From Rhizomucor pusillus (Eukaryota > Mucoromycota > Mucoromycetes > Mucorales > Lichtheimiaceae): a stretch of DNA of 64,000 bases. The position numbers and the translations under genes were made by a program. Shown here in pieces: positions 22,921 to 32,491 of the stretch. Numbering within the stretch: position 1 is the first letter of the stretch; each line of letters starts with the position of its first letter. Location of the stretch: contig FWWN02000239.1 in NCBI GenBank assembly GCA_900175165.2, positions 62,001 through 126,000 on the forward strand, read 5' to 3'. The notes beneath the pieces are model-generated. The model was given only the letters and a program-made list of their open reading frames with translations, was not told where the DNA came from and did not search any database.

Positions 22921-23385
22921 AAAGCGAATAAAGACAGATCTTTCACAACTTGGATGCGTCATCTTTTTTATCTTCGTCTCTTTTGCCTTTATATTAGCCT
23001 TATATCACCGATATTCTACAGCTGTTTGATCAGGTAAACCACAAAGCAACAATGATTCTGATACGGTAAAGGATAGGCTAGTTTCTACACCATCTTAAGA
23101 TTCAAATCGTTTCCTAAAACCATAGATTGAAGCGACACTGCGCTAGAAATTCCAAAACATATAAACACCCGCTCTGGTAGCAATAAAGCACAACTTTGCT
23201 AACTTGAATCTCTCTCTTTACGAGTCTTTGCCTATCTGGCACATTATCTTCAAACAAATTCATGAGGCCCGAACGAACTTCGGCGTTTGCACCGTACGAT
23301 TGTAACAAAAAACGCAATAAAGTTTTCTGCTAAAAGAAACAAAGCCCGTTTTTCTCTTTTTTCGTTTGCTTTTTCCTTCCTCAAC

Positions 23386-24327
23386 ATGTCATCCAATACA
23401 ACAAAAGAATGGCTACGATTCGGCTTGAACACGATCGGATTGGCATCAAACATTTACGGGTTCTCGTTCGTTATTAATGCTCTTCCTCCAGCTCCCGGCT
23501 TTGGTGGCATTTTCCAGGTACGGTTCTCCCTGAAGCGGGCTGTCGACTAAAGAGGAGCTAACCAAAGCATTGAAAAAGTTTTTGACAATGATAGGACTCA
23601 CAATGGCCACATTGTCATTTGCACTCAAGGTGTTGCGATCCCTAGTTCCGGGGTTCCTTACAGGTGAGAACAATGGAGGAGAACCTTGAGCTTTTCAAAG
23701 TCAGTAGTAACCTGACGGTGCTGCCATGTTAGGATTACACAAGACGGTTGTCTATGTTGCTACACCGGCAAGTTATTATTACAGGCATTTCTCTGAGCGA
23801 GATCATAGTAACATCTTATTCAATAGCTGGAGGGACTTATCACGCTACTGTATTGGCCCATGATTTTCTACAGCCGAGACATGCTGGCTCACCAAGAGAC
23901 ACCGTTCATGCTTCCACTTGTACCGGACATGTCACTTCATTTTTGGCCGGCAGTCGTACTTTGGGCCGACTTTTTGATTTTCGACATCGAATTCCAGCGA
24001 TCAAAGCAGCACGTCGCTATTATATACATTTTTAGCCTCGTCTATTTCTTCTGGACATGGTACTGCTTTTCTCGCAATGGGTTCTGGCCTTATCCGTTCT
24101 TGGCTCAGCTCTCGCATTACGCAAGAGCCATGCTCTTCATGTTCTGCGGCAACGTTTGCATTGGCGTGTATGAATTTGGTAAGGCATCTTTGTTCCGTCT
24201 CCACCTTTTCTTATATCATCGTTGACAAATCCACTCCCTCCTCCACCTATGCATAGGCGCTTTTGTGCACAAGAAAATCCACGGTCGAAAGTTTTCAGTA
24301 ACTGAAAAGTCTGCAAAGAAAGAATAG
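23386..24327 (+). CDS. FAR-17a/AIG1-like integral membrane protein
   Basis: Five exons (23386-23517, 23555-23663, 23733-23767, 23827-24178, 24257-24327) encode 232 aa with about six hydrophobic segments. The block LVPDMSLHFWPAVVLWADFL and the later FWTWYCFSRNGFWPYPFL fit the FAR-17a/AIG1-like family, whose animal members hydrolyse fatty-acid esters of hydroxy fatty acids using a membrane Thr/His pair. The tail is lysine-rich. The third intron begins GCAAGT after ACACCG; no GT donor keeps the frame across LEGLITLLYWP. The acceptor of exon 2 is chosen at 23554 because a nearer AG breaks the frame. The enzymatic role in fungi is inferred from the family. Confidence 0.82.
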
Positions 24328-24458
24328 AGCAATAAGCGTTGTTTGTATGTTTTGAGTATAATTAAAAATCAGTCCCCTCTTGTATTTTTACCTTCCCAAG
24401 CTGCAACGGTCATTGCTCTTGACAATCATGTTGTGGACGCTTTGTTGTCTTTTTGAGG

Positions 24459-25598
24459 ATGATATACATGTCTAAACGACGCGACGCCATAATATCTATG
24501 CATGATGAGCTGAATCGTAGTTTGAATGTTTCTGGACCGCGTGCTTTCCATGCAGAACGTTGCGACAAAAAGCGAGGAGGAGCAAAGAAGAAAGGAGACA
24601 CGATGAGCACCAGCACCAGCACCAGCGTCGCGCCCATTTCTTCGCCGCTTTCCGAGCTTCATCGAGCCATGATTACCCAGCGATCTGAAGCGGATGCCAG
24701 CTACAACGTTACCATTCAAGCGATTTACGAGAACATTGCACGATACCAACGGCAAAAGGTACGTGAGCAGTGTCCGTCGTCTTGTCGTGCTTGCTAAGTA
24801 TGATATGTTTAGCAAGAACTCGAATCGAAGAAATCTACGGTGGGTTCATATTATTGGTACGCGCATGCTGACTAGACAAGAAAATGCTTATTTTAACGAT
24901 ACTTCGAAAAGACACCAGTAACCCATCAACAAAAGTAAGTATATAATTGAAAATTTGAATGAACTGAATCGATGTCTAAGCCGTCAGTATTACAAAGTGG
25001 AACAAATGAATCTTCAATCGATCAAGTGCAAGCCTTATTAGATGCAGAGTATGCAAAGTTGCTTGAAGCGCGGATGGAAAAGAGTCGGCGTTACAAGCAA
25101 GAATACGAACAGCTCGAGCAAATACGCAGAGAACGCAAAAAGGCTATCCAAGAACGACAGAAGGAATATTCCATCCAAGTCGAAGCAGAGTACAGTGCCA
25201 AGCAAGAACCTAAAGATCTTGAAGCGGCACGCGGTATTCTCATTGAACAGCTGGAACCACTTTTAAAACGAGAGCCATCCGATATTACTATCCACGCAGA
25301 CGCCCATCAAGAACAGAAAAACAAAGATAATGAAAAGGACAATGAGATAGAAAATGAACAGAGTGATGAATATGGCAAAGAGAACGAACGAGAAAGCGAG
25401 AACGAGAATGAAGATACCAACGGTAACACTGATCAAAATCAGAGCAACAACGTCGTCTACAATGATATCGATGACGATTCCCTACTATTGATACCCGCGC
25501 ATCTACTGGGCTTGTTTCTCGATTTAGATATTAAACCGCCTGTATGTCTGGGAGAAGTCGAAAAGACTCTGGATGAGCTAAGATGTCTCGGCAAATAA
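24459..25598 (+). CDS. Unrecognised coiled-coil protein with acidic region
   Basis: Model of four exons (24459-24758, 24813-24839, 24881-24934, 24981-25598), all in phase 0, giving 332 aa. The start could also be the ATG at 24468. The N-terminal third is basic and Ser/Thr-rich, then helical (SELHRAMITQRSEAD). The middle is a long coiled coil rich in Glu, Lys, Arg and Gln (KQEYEQLEQIRRERKKAIQER). An Asn/Glu/Asp-rich acidic stretch follows at ~225-290, and the conserved-looking end is LLLIPAHLLGLFLDLDIKPP. I recognise no family. Introns two and three would be only 41 and 46 nt. An alternative is two separate genes, with the second starting at 24972. Confidence 0.55.
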
Positions 25599-25708
25599 AC
25601 AAACATCCGCAATTTTCCCTCGGATCTACACTTTGGCATAGATGTACAAGCATTTTGTCTTGTTTGTTTTGCAGTACCAAATTTGCTTCTTTTTTTTGTT
25701 TTGTCCCA

Positions 25709-27021
25709 ATGACTTTACTCAACAGATCGATCCAAACAGACACAAATATGCTGCAACAAACACGGCGAAAGCAACGACAACAACAACAACAACAACAACA
25801 ACAACGGCGAGAGCATACATCGCCGCTGTGGCAATGTCCTATCGAGATATTGGTTGAGATATTCAAGCATCTTCCGATCTCAACCGTTGATCGCTCTCGC
25901 AGGGTTTGCAGATACTTCAAGGTGATCATTGAAACCAATCCAAGTATCTGGAGGAACCTTGATCTGTCAGGCCATGCAGTCAAGGATTACTCCACCTGCG
26001 CCAGATTCAGTGGCTATGCCTGTAGAAAGGTTTCACGACTAAGCGTAGACAATGCAGAGTCCTTAAAGACGGTGGCGAATATGTGCAATACAAATCGATC
26101 CTTGTGTCTTGGTAACTTTATTTGTGATCTACTATGTATCCATCATCAGGACACACTGACATTTTGCTACACGCAGACATTTCTGGCGGTGGCAGCAGCA
26201 ACAACAAGTTAGCAATACCCATCCTGTCGAGAACAATCTGCTGTTCGCCGCTCAATGCTTGCCTCCACACGCTCGTCATGTCCGGCTCCAAGATACCGGT
26301 GCAAAACATAATTGTAGCCGCATGCCACTGCCGAGCATTAAAGGTCGTGCGACTGGATCACTGCACGTTTACGGGCGAGTTTGTCGAAAACACGGTCGAT
26401 GGAGACAGGCTGCAGATAACTCTGGACTCGATGGGCGATAAATCGCTGCAATCGCTTGTCAACCAGCCGTTAACGCGGACATACATCCAGGACCTGGATA
26501 TCTCGCACGTTAAGGGTGCTACGGTGTACATGGTCATATGGATCCTGTATCGCTGCCCAGAGCTCCAGAGCCTCACTGCATACGACTGCAAGGTCACATT
26601 GCTCGCTATGCTGCGTGCTTGCTTTACTTACTGCGCTGTTCTGAAATCGTTTGCATACAGCCCCGCAAAGGATGTTTACTTGATGGACTCTACACTGGCG
26701 TACGCATCGCCGTTTTCGTCCTCGCTGTTAACCATAGGTTGGCAAGCACATCCATCTATTCTGCGCAAGGTCGTTATCCGTAACCAGTTTATCCAACGCC
26801 ATGTTTTCAACTATCTCCTCGAACAGTGCCACAAGACGCTCGAGGAGCTCGAGATCTCATGCTGTCGGACCCTCAGGGATGCGACGGTCGCAGACCTTGC
26901 AATGTACAAGTGTCGACGGTTGCATACCATCAACTTTAGTCATTGTGAACAAGTCACGAAAGAACACGTGCTTCGCATAGCCAAGGCTGCATGCCCAGCT
27001 CTTGTCGATATTATGTTGTAA
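25709..27021 (+). CDS. F-box protein with leucine-rich-repeat-like C-terminus
   Basis: Two exons (25709-26111, 26177-27021) encode 415 aa. After a short basic leader and a poly-Gln run (CAA repeats at ~25785-25803) comes an F-box at ~35-80: WQCPIEILVEIFKHLP, then RRVCRYFKVIIETNP and WRNLDL. The rest contains loosely repeated leucine-rich segments such as LEELEISCCRTLRDATV and LHTINFSHCEQVT, the Cys-containing LRR type found in Amn1/Grr1-like proteins. It is likely a substrate receptor of an SCF ubiquitin ligase, binding Skp1 through the F-box. The substrate is unknown. It starts 110 bp after the coiled-coil gene on the same strand. Upstream in-frame codons are outside a good start context. 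Confidence 0.82.
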
Positions 27022-27505
27022 ATGTCTAGTACATAAAGTTGACTCAAAAATGATGTTTCCAGCATTTTGCAACGTCCGTCACATCATTTACTGTGATTTT
27101 CTTCTCCTTCCCCTTTTCTATCGTTTTATTTTTCTTTCTTGAATCAGGAAGAAACTATCCTTTCCAGATTGAAATCGTATCAGAGGCATCAAGTCAGTAC
27201 GTTGCCAATTCATTGCGTATCTGTAAATTGTAGACAAACACATTAAATTCATTAAAGGATACCAAGATGTAAATTTTTGCAAAAGCTGCTAGGATCGATG
27301 CGTAGCTGCCACTCAAGTGAATGGTTTCTGGTCATTTCAATATATTCCGTCGATATGTTAATATAATGAACTTAATATTCATGTCATTATGCCTTTGCAT
27401 CAAGTTTCTACAACACACATTCTTCTGTGTGCAAAAGATGATGTCTCTCAGCACCACAATGATTCTTCCTGGCCTGTCCTATGCTTTATTGTTTGCTAAA
27501 TACTA
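27022..27505. other. Convergent 3' region of the F-box and ASCC1-like genes
   Basis: AT-rich 3' flanks of two convergent genes. The part from about 27395 is related in sequence to 30137 onward and belongs to the duplicated segment described there. No gene is supported. Confidence 0.55.
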
Positions 27506-29221
27506 CTAGAAATAGAACCAGCATTCAGTGATTCGTTCTTTTGCCTGGCAATCAAAACACATTGGGTGAGCTCGGCTGATGTGAATGGCTGATGGTTTCA
27601 GCCCCTCGAATACGAGTCCAGGAATGTACTTTGCCAGATTTGCTCGGGCATTCGGCGATGCGAGTGTCATATGAGGCTAGAAGTTAAATGTTAGTATGAT
27701 TTTCTTGTTTGGTATTACTCATTTCGCACAATACCCTGTACTTTTGTTTTACGACGGCGCCAAGGAAGAAAAGCTCTTCGTGCACCTGGACTATAAAATG
27801 AAATTGAACATTGGCTGCAAAGTAGAACGGCTACAACGAACATCTTACCAAAGAAATCCCTATCATCCGGGTAGATGATTCGTTCTAAAAAACAAAAAAA
27901 AAGCATTAGAATGTAAAGACATATACAAGTTACAGGAATATTACCCCTATCCTCCGAGTTTCCCGTGCGGAAACTGAAAGGTTCCTTGTGCTTTTTGACC
28001 AGTTGTTGCAGGATTGGGAAGACTGTCGTCTTAAAATAGTCATAATACACAGCTGGGTCAACATCCGTTGAAGCCTGTCCAAGCGTAACATGTAGCCTTT
28101 CAAAGTTATGGATGTGTTCTGCAGATATGTGGCGCAAGAGCTCGTTGCACTTGCGTCGATAGGTATCCTTAAATGATGCTCCTTTGAACTTCATCATAAC
28201 ATATCGTTCGCCTGGCCAGCCAAATTCTCTTACCTGTGTAATTTGCGTTAATTGTAATTCATGTACTGCTATTTTAGGAGGGTCCCACTTACAATGTTGA
28301 TCATTGCTCTCATGGCTAACCGTCTCTGTGTCTCTGTGCCTGTGATTACGACTGAGGCAGGCTTCTTCTTCTGCCTCTTTCCTGTAGGGAACGATATTTT
28401 GGTTCCTGAATAATCGGCCACAATGCTCATCCTGATACCAAGTGGGCCTATCAAAATCAAAAGTGTTAGTAAAACTAAGCTTCATAGGCTGTAATAAGAC
28501 GTTTGCATGTACCTTGTAGAAGACCTGGTATTTTCTTGTCAGCCAGGCGGATGGTCTTCGTACTCACAGGTCCTTTATCGTTTCTTGCTTGACAGTACGG
28601 ACATCGACCAAACATGTAGCACCGGCCTAGCCGGCATTCCTTGATATCATCAAGTAGATTAGTCCAACCCAAACATTCATGATCTTGGCGATGCCGTATA
28701 AAGATGGCGGTGCCGCTGCAGCAGCTGCTGTTGCTGTGCATAGCGCTGGATGAGGTGTTAACGGTAGAATGACCGCGTTCCGGTTGGATATCGATCAATG
28801 CCGTAAAAGCATCCTTGCTAGACTCGTGCTTGGAATCATCTGCTACATCGTTTGCATCAGTGTCATCGATATCAAGCTGCGGCGTATACTTTGCGTCTTC
28901 TTCAAAGTCTGTTTCATCATACTCTTCTCCAGAGCTGTTAAGATCAATCACAGTTGCACTTTCTCGTCGAGCGTCTCGAACTGTCTGCTGTGCTTCGCGA
29001 GTCTCAGTGAAGACTTCACTTTGCAGTGTTTGCAGCTGAACCACTCGCTCGTAATCAGGAACAGCAGCTTTTACGTTGTTGACATTCGAGGGACTCGCGA
29101 TGAGTAAAGTATCGGAAACAGTGGTGGCAGGTTCTGTAGAATCCACGATCCAAGGTATGTTCGGTTCGATTTCGTCATAGTCTGGAAGATCGGAAGATTC
29201 AGCGTGATCGGTCAATGACAT
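27506..29221 (-). CDS. ASCC1: ASCC1-like protein: KH domain plus 2H phosphoesterase
   Basis: Six exons (29221-28513, 28447-28293, 28233-27945, 27884-27849, 27790-27735, 27676-27506) encode 471 aa. The N-terminal half is acidic and probably disordered. A Cys-rich stretch CRLGRCYMFGRCPYC precedes a KH-like domain (~237-290, PLGIRMSIVADYSGTKISFP and later VVITGTETQRRLAMRAM). The C-terminal 2H phosphoesterase/LigT fold carries both catalytic motifs, HVT in RLHVTLG and HMT in PHMTLASP, the latter restored only after splicing. Domain order KH then 2H matches ASCC1, a subunit linked to transcription coactivation and alkylation repair in animals. The Cys cluster could bind zinc, which would be an addition to the usual architecture. 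Its 3' end has decayed copies at 29.4-30.4 kb. Confidence 0.82.
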
Positions 29222-29589
29222 TGTGGGAAACACGGTGCAAGAAGGAGTTTCGGGAGACCAAAATCAACCGATTTTATGCACAGGTTCTGTTCGATTGATA
29301 AAGAGTATACAATGTAAAGAGCTTTTCAGAACATGTGGAGAGTGAAATAGCAGATCGACTGACGATATTGTGTGCAAGCCCTTTCATATTCACAGAGATC
29401 GACTATCGTTTGAATTTGCAATACACACATGCTTTCACTTGGCTCGCATTATTCTACAACAATATCGCTCAGAAAACACATACAGAGATCTTGGTTCCAG
29501 ACTCTTTCTGTTGCTTTCATGGATACGATCATACGAAAAAGGAAAATGAATGGCAAAAAACCATGCCAGGCCAACGGGTACATCGGTAT

Positions 29590-29790
29590 CTAAATTAATG
29601 CATAGGCTGGTCCGTGCACGTCGCACGAAAATCAACGAGGATTTTGGGGTTGGAAAGTATATCTCCAGGCACATTGAAGCGCTCTCCAGAGAGGATTGAC
29701 AATAAGAGCAAAGGGGTCTATGCAACCATGGCACCGCTCGAGGACGCATAGATTTGCAAAGAAGTCTGTCTCGCTCCGGAACCTCTACAT
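29590..29790. repeat. Diverged direct repeat, copy A
   Basis: Shares an ordered series of matches with 30385-30560: TGGAAAG, CAGG-CACATT, GAA(A)GCGCTCTC, TTGACAA and TTGCAAAGAAG. Identity looks moderate with several indels (estimated by eye). On the minus strand, just left of it (about 29500-29590), the translation DVPVGLAWFFAIHF weakly resembles the end of the ASCC1-like protein. Confidence 0.45.
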
Positions 29791-30136
29791 ATTTCTCATT
29801 ATTGGAGATCCTGTTTGGTTACCACGATAACATTATTGTTCCAGTCTATCCATTGCGTTGAAACCACAAAGAAAATTCCTTAGAAGATTCAGGTTGCTAT
29901 ATTCCACTATACCGTATACAATACACAAAAATGTGATTTGATCTCGTTACTGACACAACCAATCTTGGACGGAATGCGATGATTCCCTACTATTGATACA
30001 GTGACATGATACTAGCGGCATTAAGGACGCGACGTACCAAATCCCATCATCAGATTAATGGGTTATGCCATCCAGGAATATGATGGAATATGATGAACAT
30101 AACATTTTCACGGGCTATTGGCTATGTCTCATTTTT

Positions 30137-30386
30137 GTATCAAATTATTACAACTCTTCTCCTTTATTTCCATCTGTGTACCCGCATTAAACAATGTTCT
30201 GCGCAAAATTGATGCCTCTGAGCACCGTGCCCCATTCTCATGCTTTATTCTCCAGGAGTCGCTAAAATGTGAACCAGCATTCTGTAGCGCGTTCTCTTTT
30301 CTGCTTCTCGAAAAAAAAATTGGATGCGCACGACTGATATGGATAACTGCTGGTTCCAGCCCCTCGAACACAACTCTGTTATACAT
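30137..30386 (-). pseudogene. Decayed partial copy of the ASCC1-like gene 3' end
   Basis: The minus-strand translation VVFEGLEPAVIHISRAHP closely matches LVFEGLKPSAIHISRAHP from the last exon of the gene at 27506-29221. Nucleotide similarity continues past the stop into the 3' flank (compare CTCTGAGCACC here with CTCTCAGCACC near 27453, and CCAGCATTC in both). The upstream exons, including both catalytic motifs, are missing, so it cannot encode an enzyme. It reads as a tandem duplicate that has decayed. Confidence 0.75.
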
Positions 30387-30560
30387 TAAATCGTCTTATT
30401 GGATCCGTCAGCGTCAAGTAGGGCTGGAAAGGTAAGAACAGGGCACATTTCCTGACGCATGAAAGCGCTCTCTCTAGAGTTGACAACAATGGATTGGGCC
30501 CATGAGCAGCACTTTCACAAGCATTGCAAAGAAGCTGATCTGAATGTTAGCGTCCTTCAA
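30387..30560. repeat. Diverged direct repeat, copy B
   Basis: Partner of 29590-29790, lying directly beside the decayed gene copy at 30137-30386. The pairing suggests two rounds of tandem duplication of one segment. Confidence 0.45.
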
Positions 30561-31079
30561 AGCATCCTAAAGTTATGCTTGTATCGTGTCTTGGTCATCA
30601 CAACATGTCCACGGTAATTGAAGTGACATTTTGCGGCAGATTGATTGTCTATTTGCAGGATTTTAGGAGGCACGTAGTCGACAAGACACTTGGCACTATC
30701 TGCATTGTCTTCATGCAGTAAATGATCTGCAGCGCAGCATTCTCAGCGTGATAATTTCCAAATAAAGCATTTTAACTTCCTCCAGCGTTTAAGACAACAC
30801 AGTAACTAGATAAGCATTCTGAGATATTGTTTTTTCAAAAGAGAAACATGTTTGTCAACAATTTATAACGTCCGTGAAGAAAACACGGAGATGAGGCGAA
30901 AGAAAAAAAAGTACAATATGCGTATATGATATACACGGAGCGTGATTTGCGTCGAATGGAAATAGAAGAAGAAGAAGCGCATGAAGGAATAGTTTGACAA
31001 GAATGAGGTCGTGTTTTTGGGATGGGAGTAGAGTAGCAGAGAAGGAATGCACATTCAAGGCAATAACGAAACGGGAAAA

Positions 31080-32207
31080 TTACTCAATGTACCACAAACC
31101 AGCTTTCTGCAGCGATTCTTTCTTCTTATCGCCCACGCGCCAGTTTGCATGCACCATCATAGGTTCCACGCCGTACTTTGTAGGAGTGTTGCGTTCAAAG
31201 TACATTCTACCGTGTGGGAACAAGAAGAGATCCAACAAAGCAATGTTGCTGGTCTGGTACGACAGGTCCAACTCGTCCACGACACGGTTCATGGCACGTT
31301 GCTGGGTTACCTCTGGTTCGTTATCCTGGATCATGATGGTATCGGCCAAAATGCGCTTGTTCATTGTAGTAGGTCGCATGATATAGAAACCGGAGTTCAA
31401 GATCTTTTGCTCAGTTTCCTGGCTGATCAAAAGCTGTGTCTTGGTGCCGCGGGCGGTGAGTTTCTCGGTCAAGTACTCGTAGATACCCTTGGAAGTGAAG
31501 ACGATGTCGACGTCGGAGAACCAGACTGTAACGTCGAGGTACAAGAGACGTTCGACGACCAGGGTTTTACCATGGGTGATTGGTGTGTAGGATTTGTCGA
31601 GCCACTTTGAGAATCCACTATCAAGCTTCTGATGGAACCAGTCGTCTGGAATCTTGATAACATGGTCACCGTAGCCGTGCTGCTTCATCAAGTCGACCAT
31701 GCCATCGTCGATGGCAAATACCAAAAATTTGCTGTCCAAGTCTGTTCGTTTCAGCGACTCAATCCAGTTAAGCGTATAGTCACCCATGCCAGCATTCGCC
31801 ACAGCTGTCAAAAGGATCTTGTCCTTTTTGTAAATCAATAAATTGTCCTCGATAGCTTTCATGACGTCGCTGCTTGGCGGGTCGAAATGTTTCGGCTTCC
31901 AATCTTCCGCTTTTGTCGGGGCCGTTTTTACTTCGACGAGGTCATCTGCGGGGACATCAGGTTCGCTTTCGGTTTGTTCTTGAGATGCAGGAGCAGGCGC
32001 TGCTTTGGCTCCAGAAGAGGCGATAGGAGGAGGTGAAGAAAGAGTGTCGTCAGAAGCGAGTTCGCCCTCGCGGAACGAGTCGAGCGACCAGTTGCCAGTT
32101 TCCATGGGGAATATGCTGGATAGCAACGATGCCAGCGAGATGAGGAACACGGTGCACAGAACAACGACGAGCAGCCGCTTATTGAATAGACGGTCGAGCG
32201 TCGCCAT
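31080..32207 (-). CDS. Type II membrane glycosyltransferase (nucleotide-diphospho-sugar transferase family)
   Basis: Intronless, 375 aa. A short basic cytosolic tail (MATLDRLFNKR) is followed by one transmembrane anchor at ~12-33, then a Pro/Ser/Ala-rich stem to ~120 and a lumenal catalytic domain. The domain contains FSDVDIVF, whose D-x-D is the expected metal/nucleotide-sugar binding motif of the PF03407-type family. QTSNIALLDLFLFPHG and the C-terminal MVHANW are further typical elements. It probably acts in the Golgi on glycoproteins or cell-wall glycans. The sugar donor and linkage cannot be read from sequence. The ATG at 32207 begins the anchor properly, so the start is confident. It is divergent from the aldehyde dehydrogenase gene. 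Confidence 0.85.
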   Translation of the reverse strand: MATLDRLFNKRLLVVVLCTVFLISLASLLSSIFPMETGNWSLDSFREGELASDDTLSSPPPIASSGAKAAPAPASQEQTESEPDVPADDLVEVKTAPTKAEDWKPKHFDPPSSDVMKAIEDNLLIYKKDKILLTAVANAGMGDYTLNWIESLKRTDLDSKFLVFAIDDGMVDLMKQHGYGDHVIKIPDDWFHQKLDSGFSKWLDKSYTPITHGKTLVVERLLYLDVTVWFSDVDIVFTSKGIYEYLTEKLTARGTKTQLLISQETEQKILNSGFYIMRPTTMNKRILADTIMIQDNEPEVTQQRAMNRVVDELDLSYQTSNIALLDLFLFPHGRMYFERNTPTKYGVEPMMVHANWRVGDKKKESLQKAGLWYIE

Positions 32208-32491
32208 GTAGCAGCTAGCAAGTAAAAGGAGTGAAAAGGGAAAAAAAGAAAGAGAAGGACAAGAAGATCTGGAACGACATTGTCTTTTTTGGCATGGCCT
32301 AGTGATTTTCGTTTAGCGCGAAATGGATTTCTTAAATCCCTGGTTCTCGAAATGCACACACTCAGAAGAAAAAATCACGTCACTGTCGTGAACTTTATCA
32401 AGCTTTCTCACGCTCTTTGCCGTATTTCCTGGTACTGTCTCTCTGGATTCTTTTTCTCTCCTCTTTTTTTCCTTTTACGCTTCTCTTCTCA
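32208..32491. promoter_or_regulatory. Divergent promoter glycosyltransferase / ALDH
   Basis: 284 bp between two outward-facing start codons. The half next to ALDH is strongly pyrimidine-rich on the plus strand (32420-32490), like the leaders of other genes here. No clear TATA box was seen. Confidence 0.5.

Larger units (their letters stand above)
21311..23385. other. Large spacer with repeated TATA modules
   Basis: About 2 kb with no convincing protein gene. It starts with the Argonaute promoter. Inside are two near-identical 17-bp TATA modules at 22236-22252 and 22904-22920, a looser TATAAA-containing stretch near 23160 that may serve the next gene, and three similar GTACTT-CTATT-GG strings near 21750, 22332 and 22867. 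Open frames are short and AT-rich. Short non-coding transcripts or decayed duplicated genes are possible, but neither is shown by the sequence. Confidence 0.5.
29222..31079. other. Spacer with decayed duplicated sequence
   Basis: Begins with the ASCC1-like promoter. From about 29.4 to 30.56 kb it holds degraded repeats of nearby gene ends, given separately. The last 500 bases are the 3' flank of the glycosyltransferase gene. No intact gene is supported. Confidence 0.55.

Noticed and set aside
28269..28292. A 24-nt intron in the ASCC1-like gene (GTAAGT...AAATAG)
   Set aside because: Too short and out of phase; the acceptor at 28234 gives a 59-nt intron and restores VREFGWPGER.
29335..29598. 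Plus-strand open frame considered as a gene
   Set aside because: No domain, a poor start context, and it overlaps the decayed duplicate segment.
32417..32491. Signal-peptide-like extension of the aldehyde dehydrogenase
   Set aside because: Also a translated pyrimidine-rich leader; the ATG at 32492 gives the normal family N-terminus.
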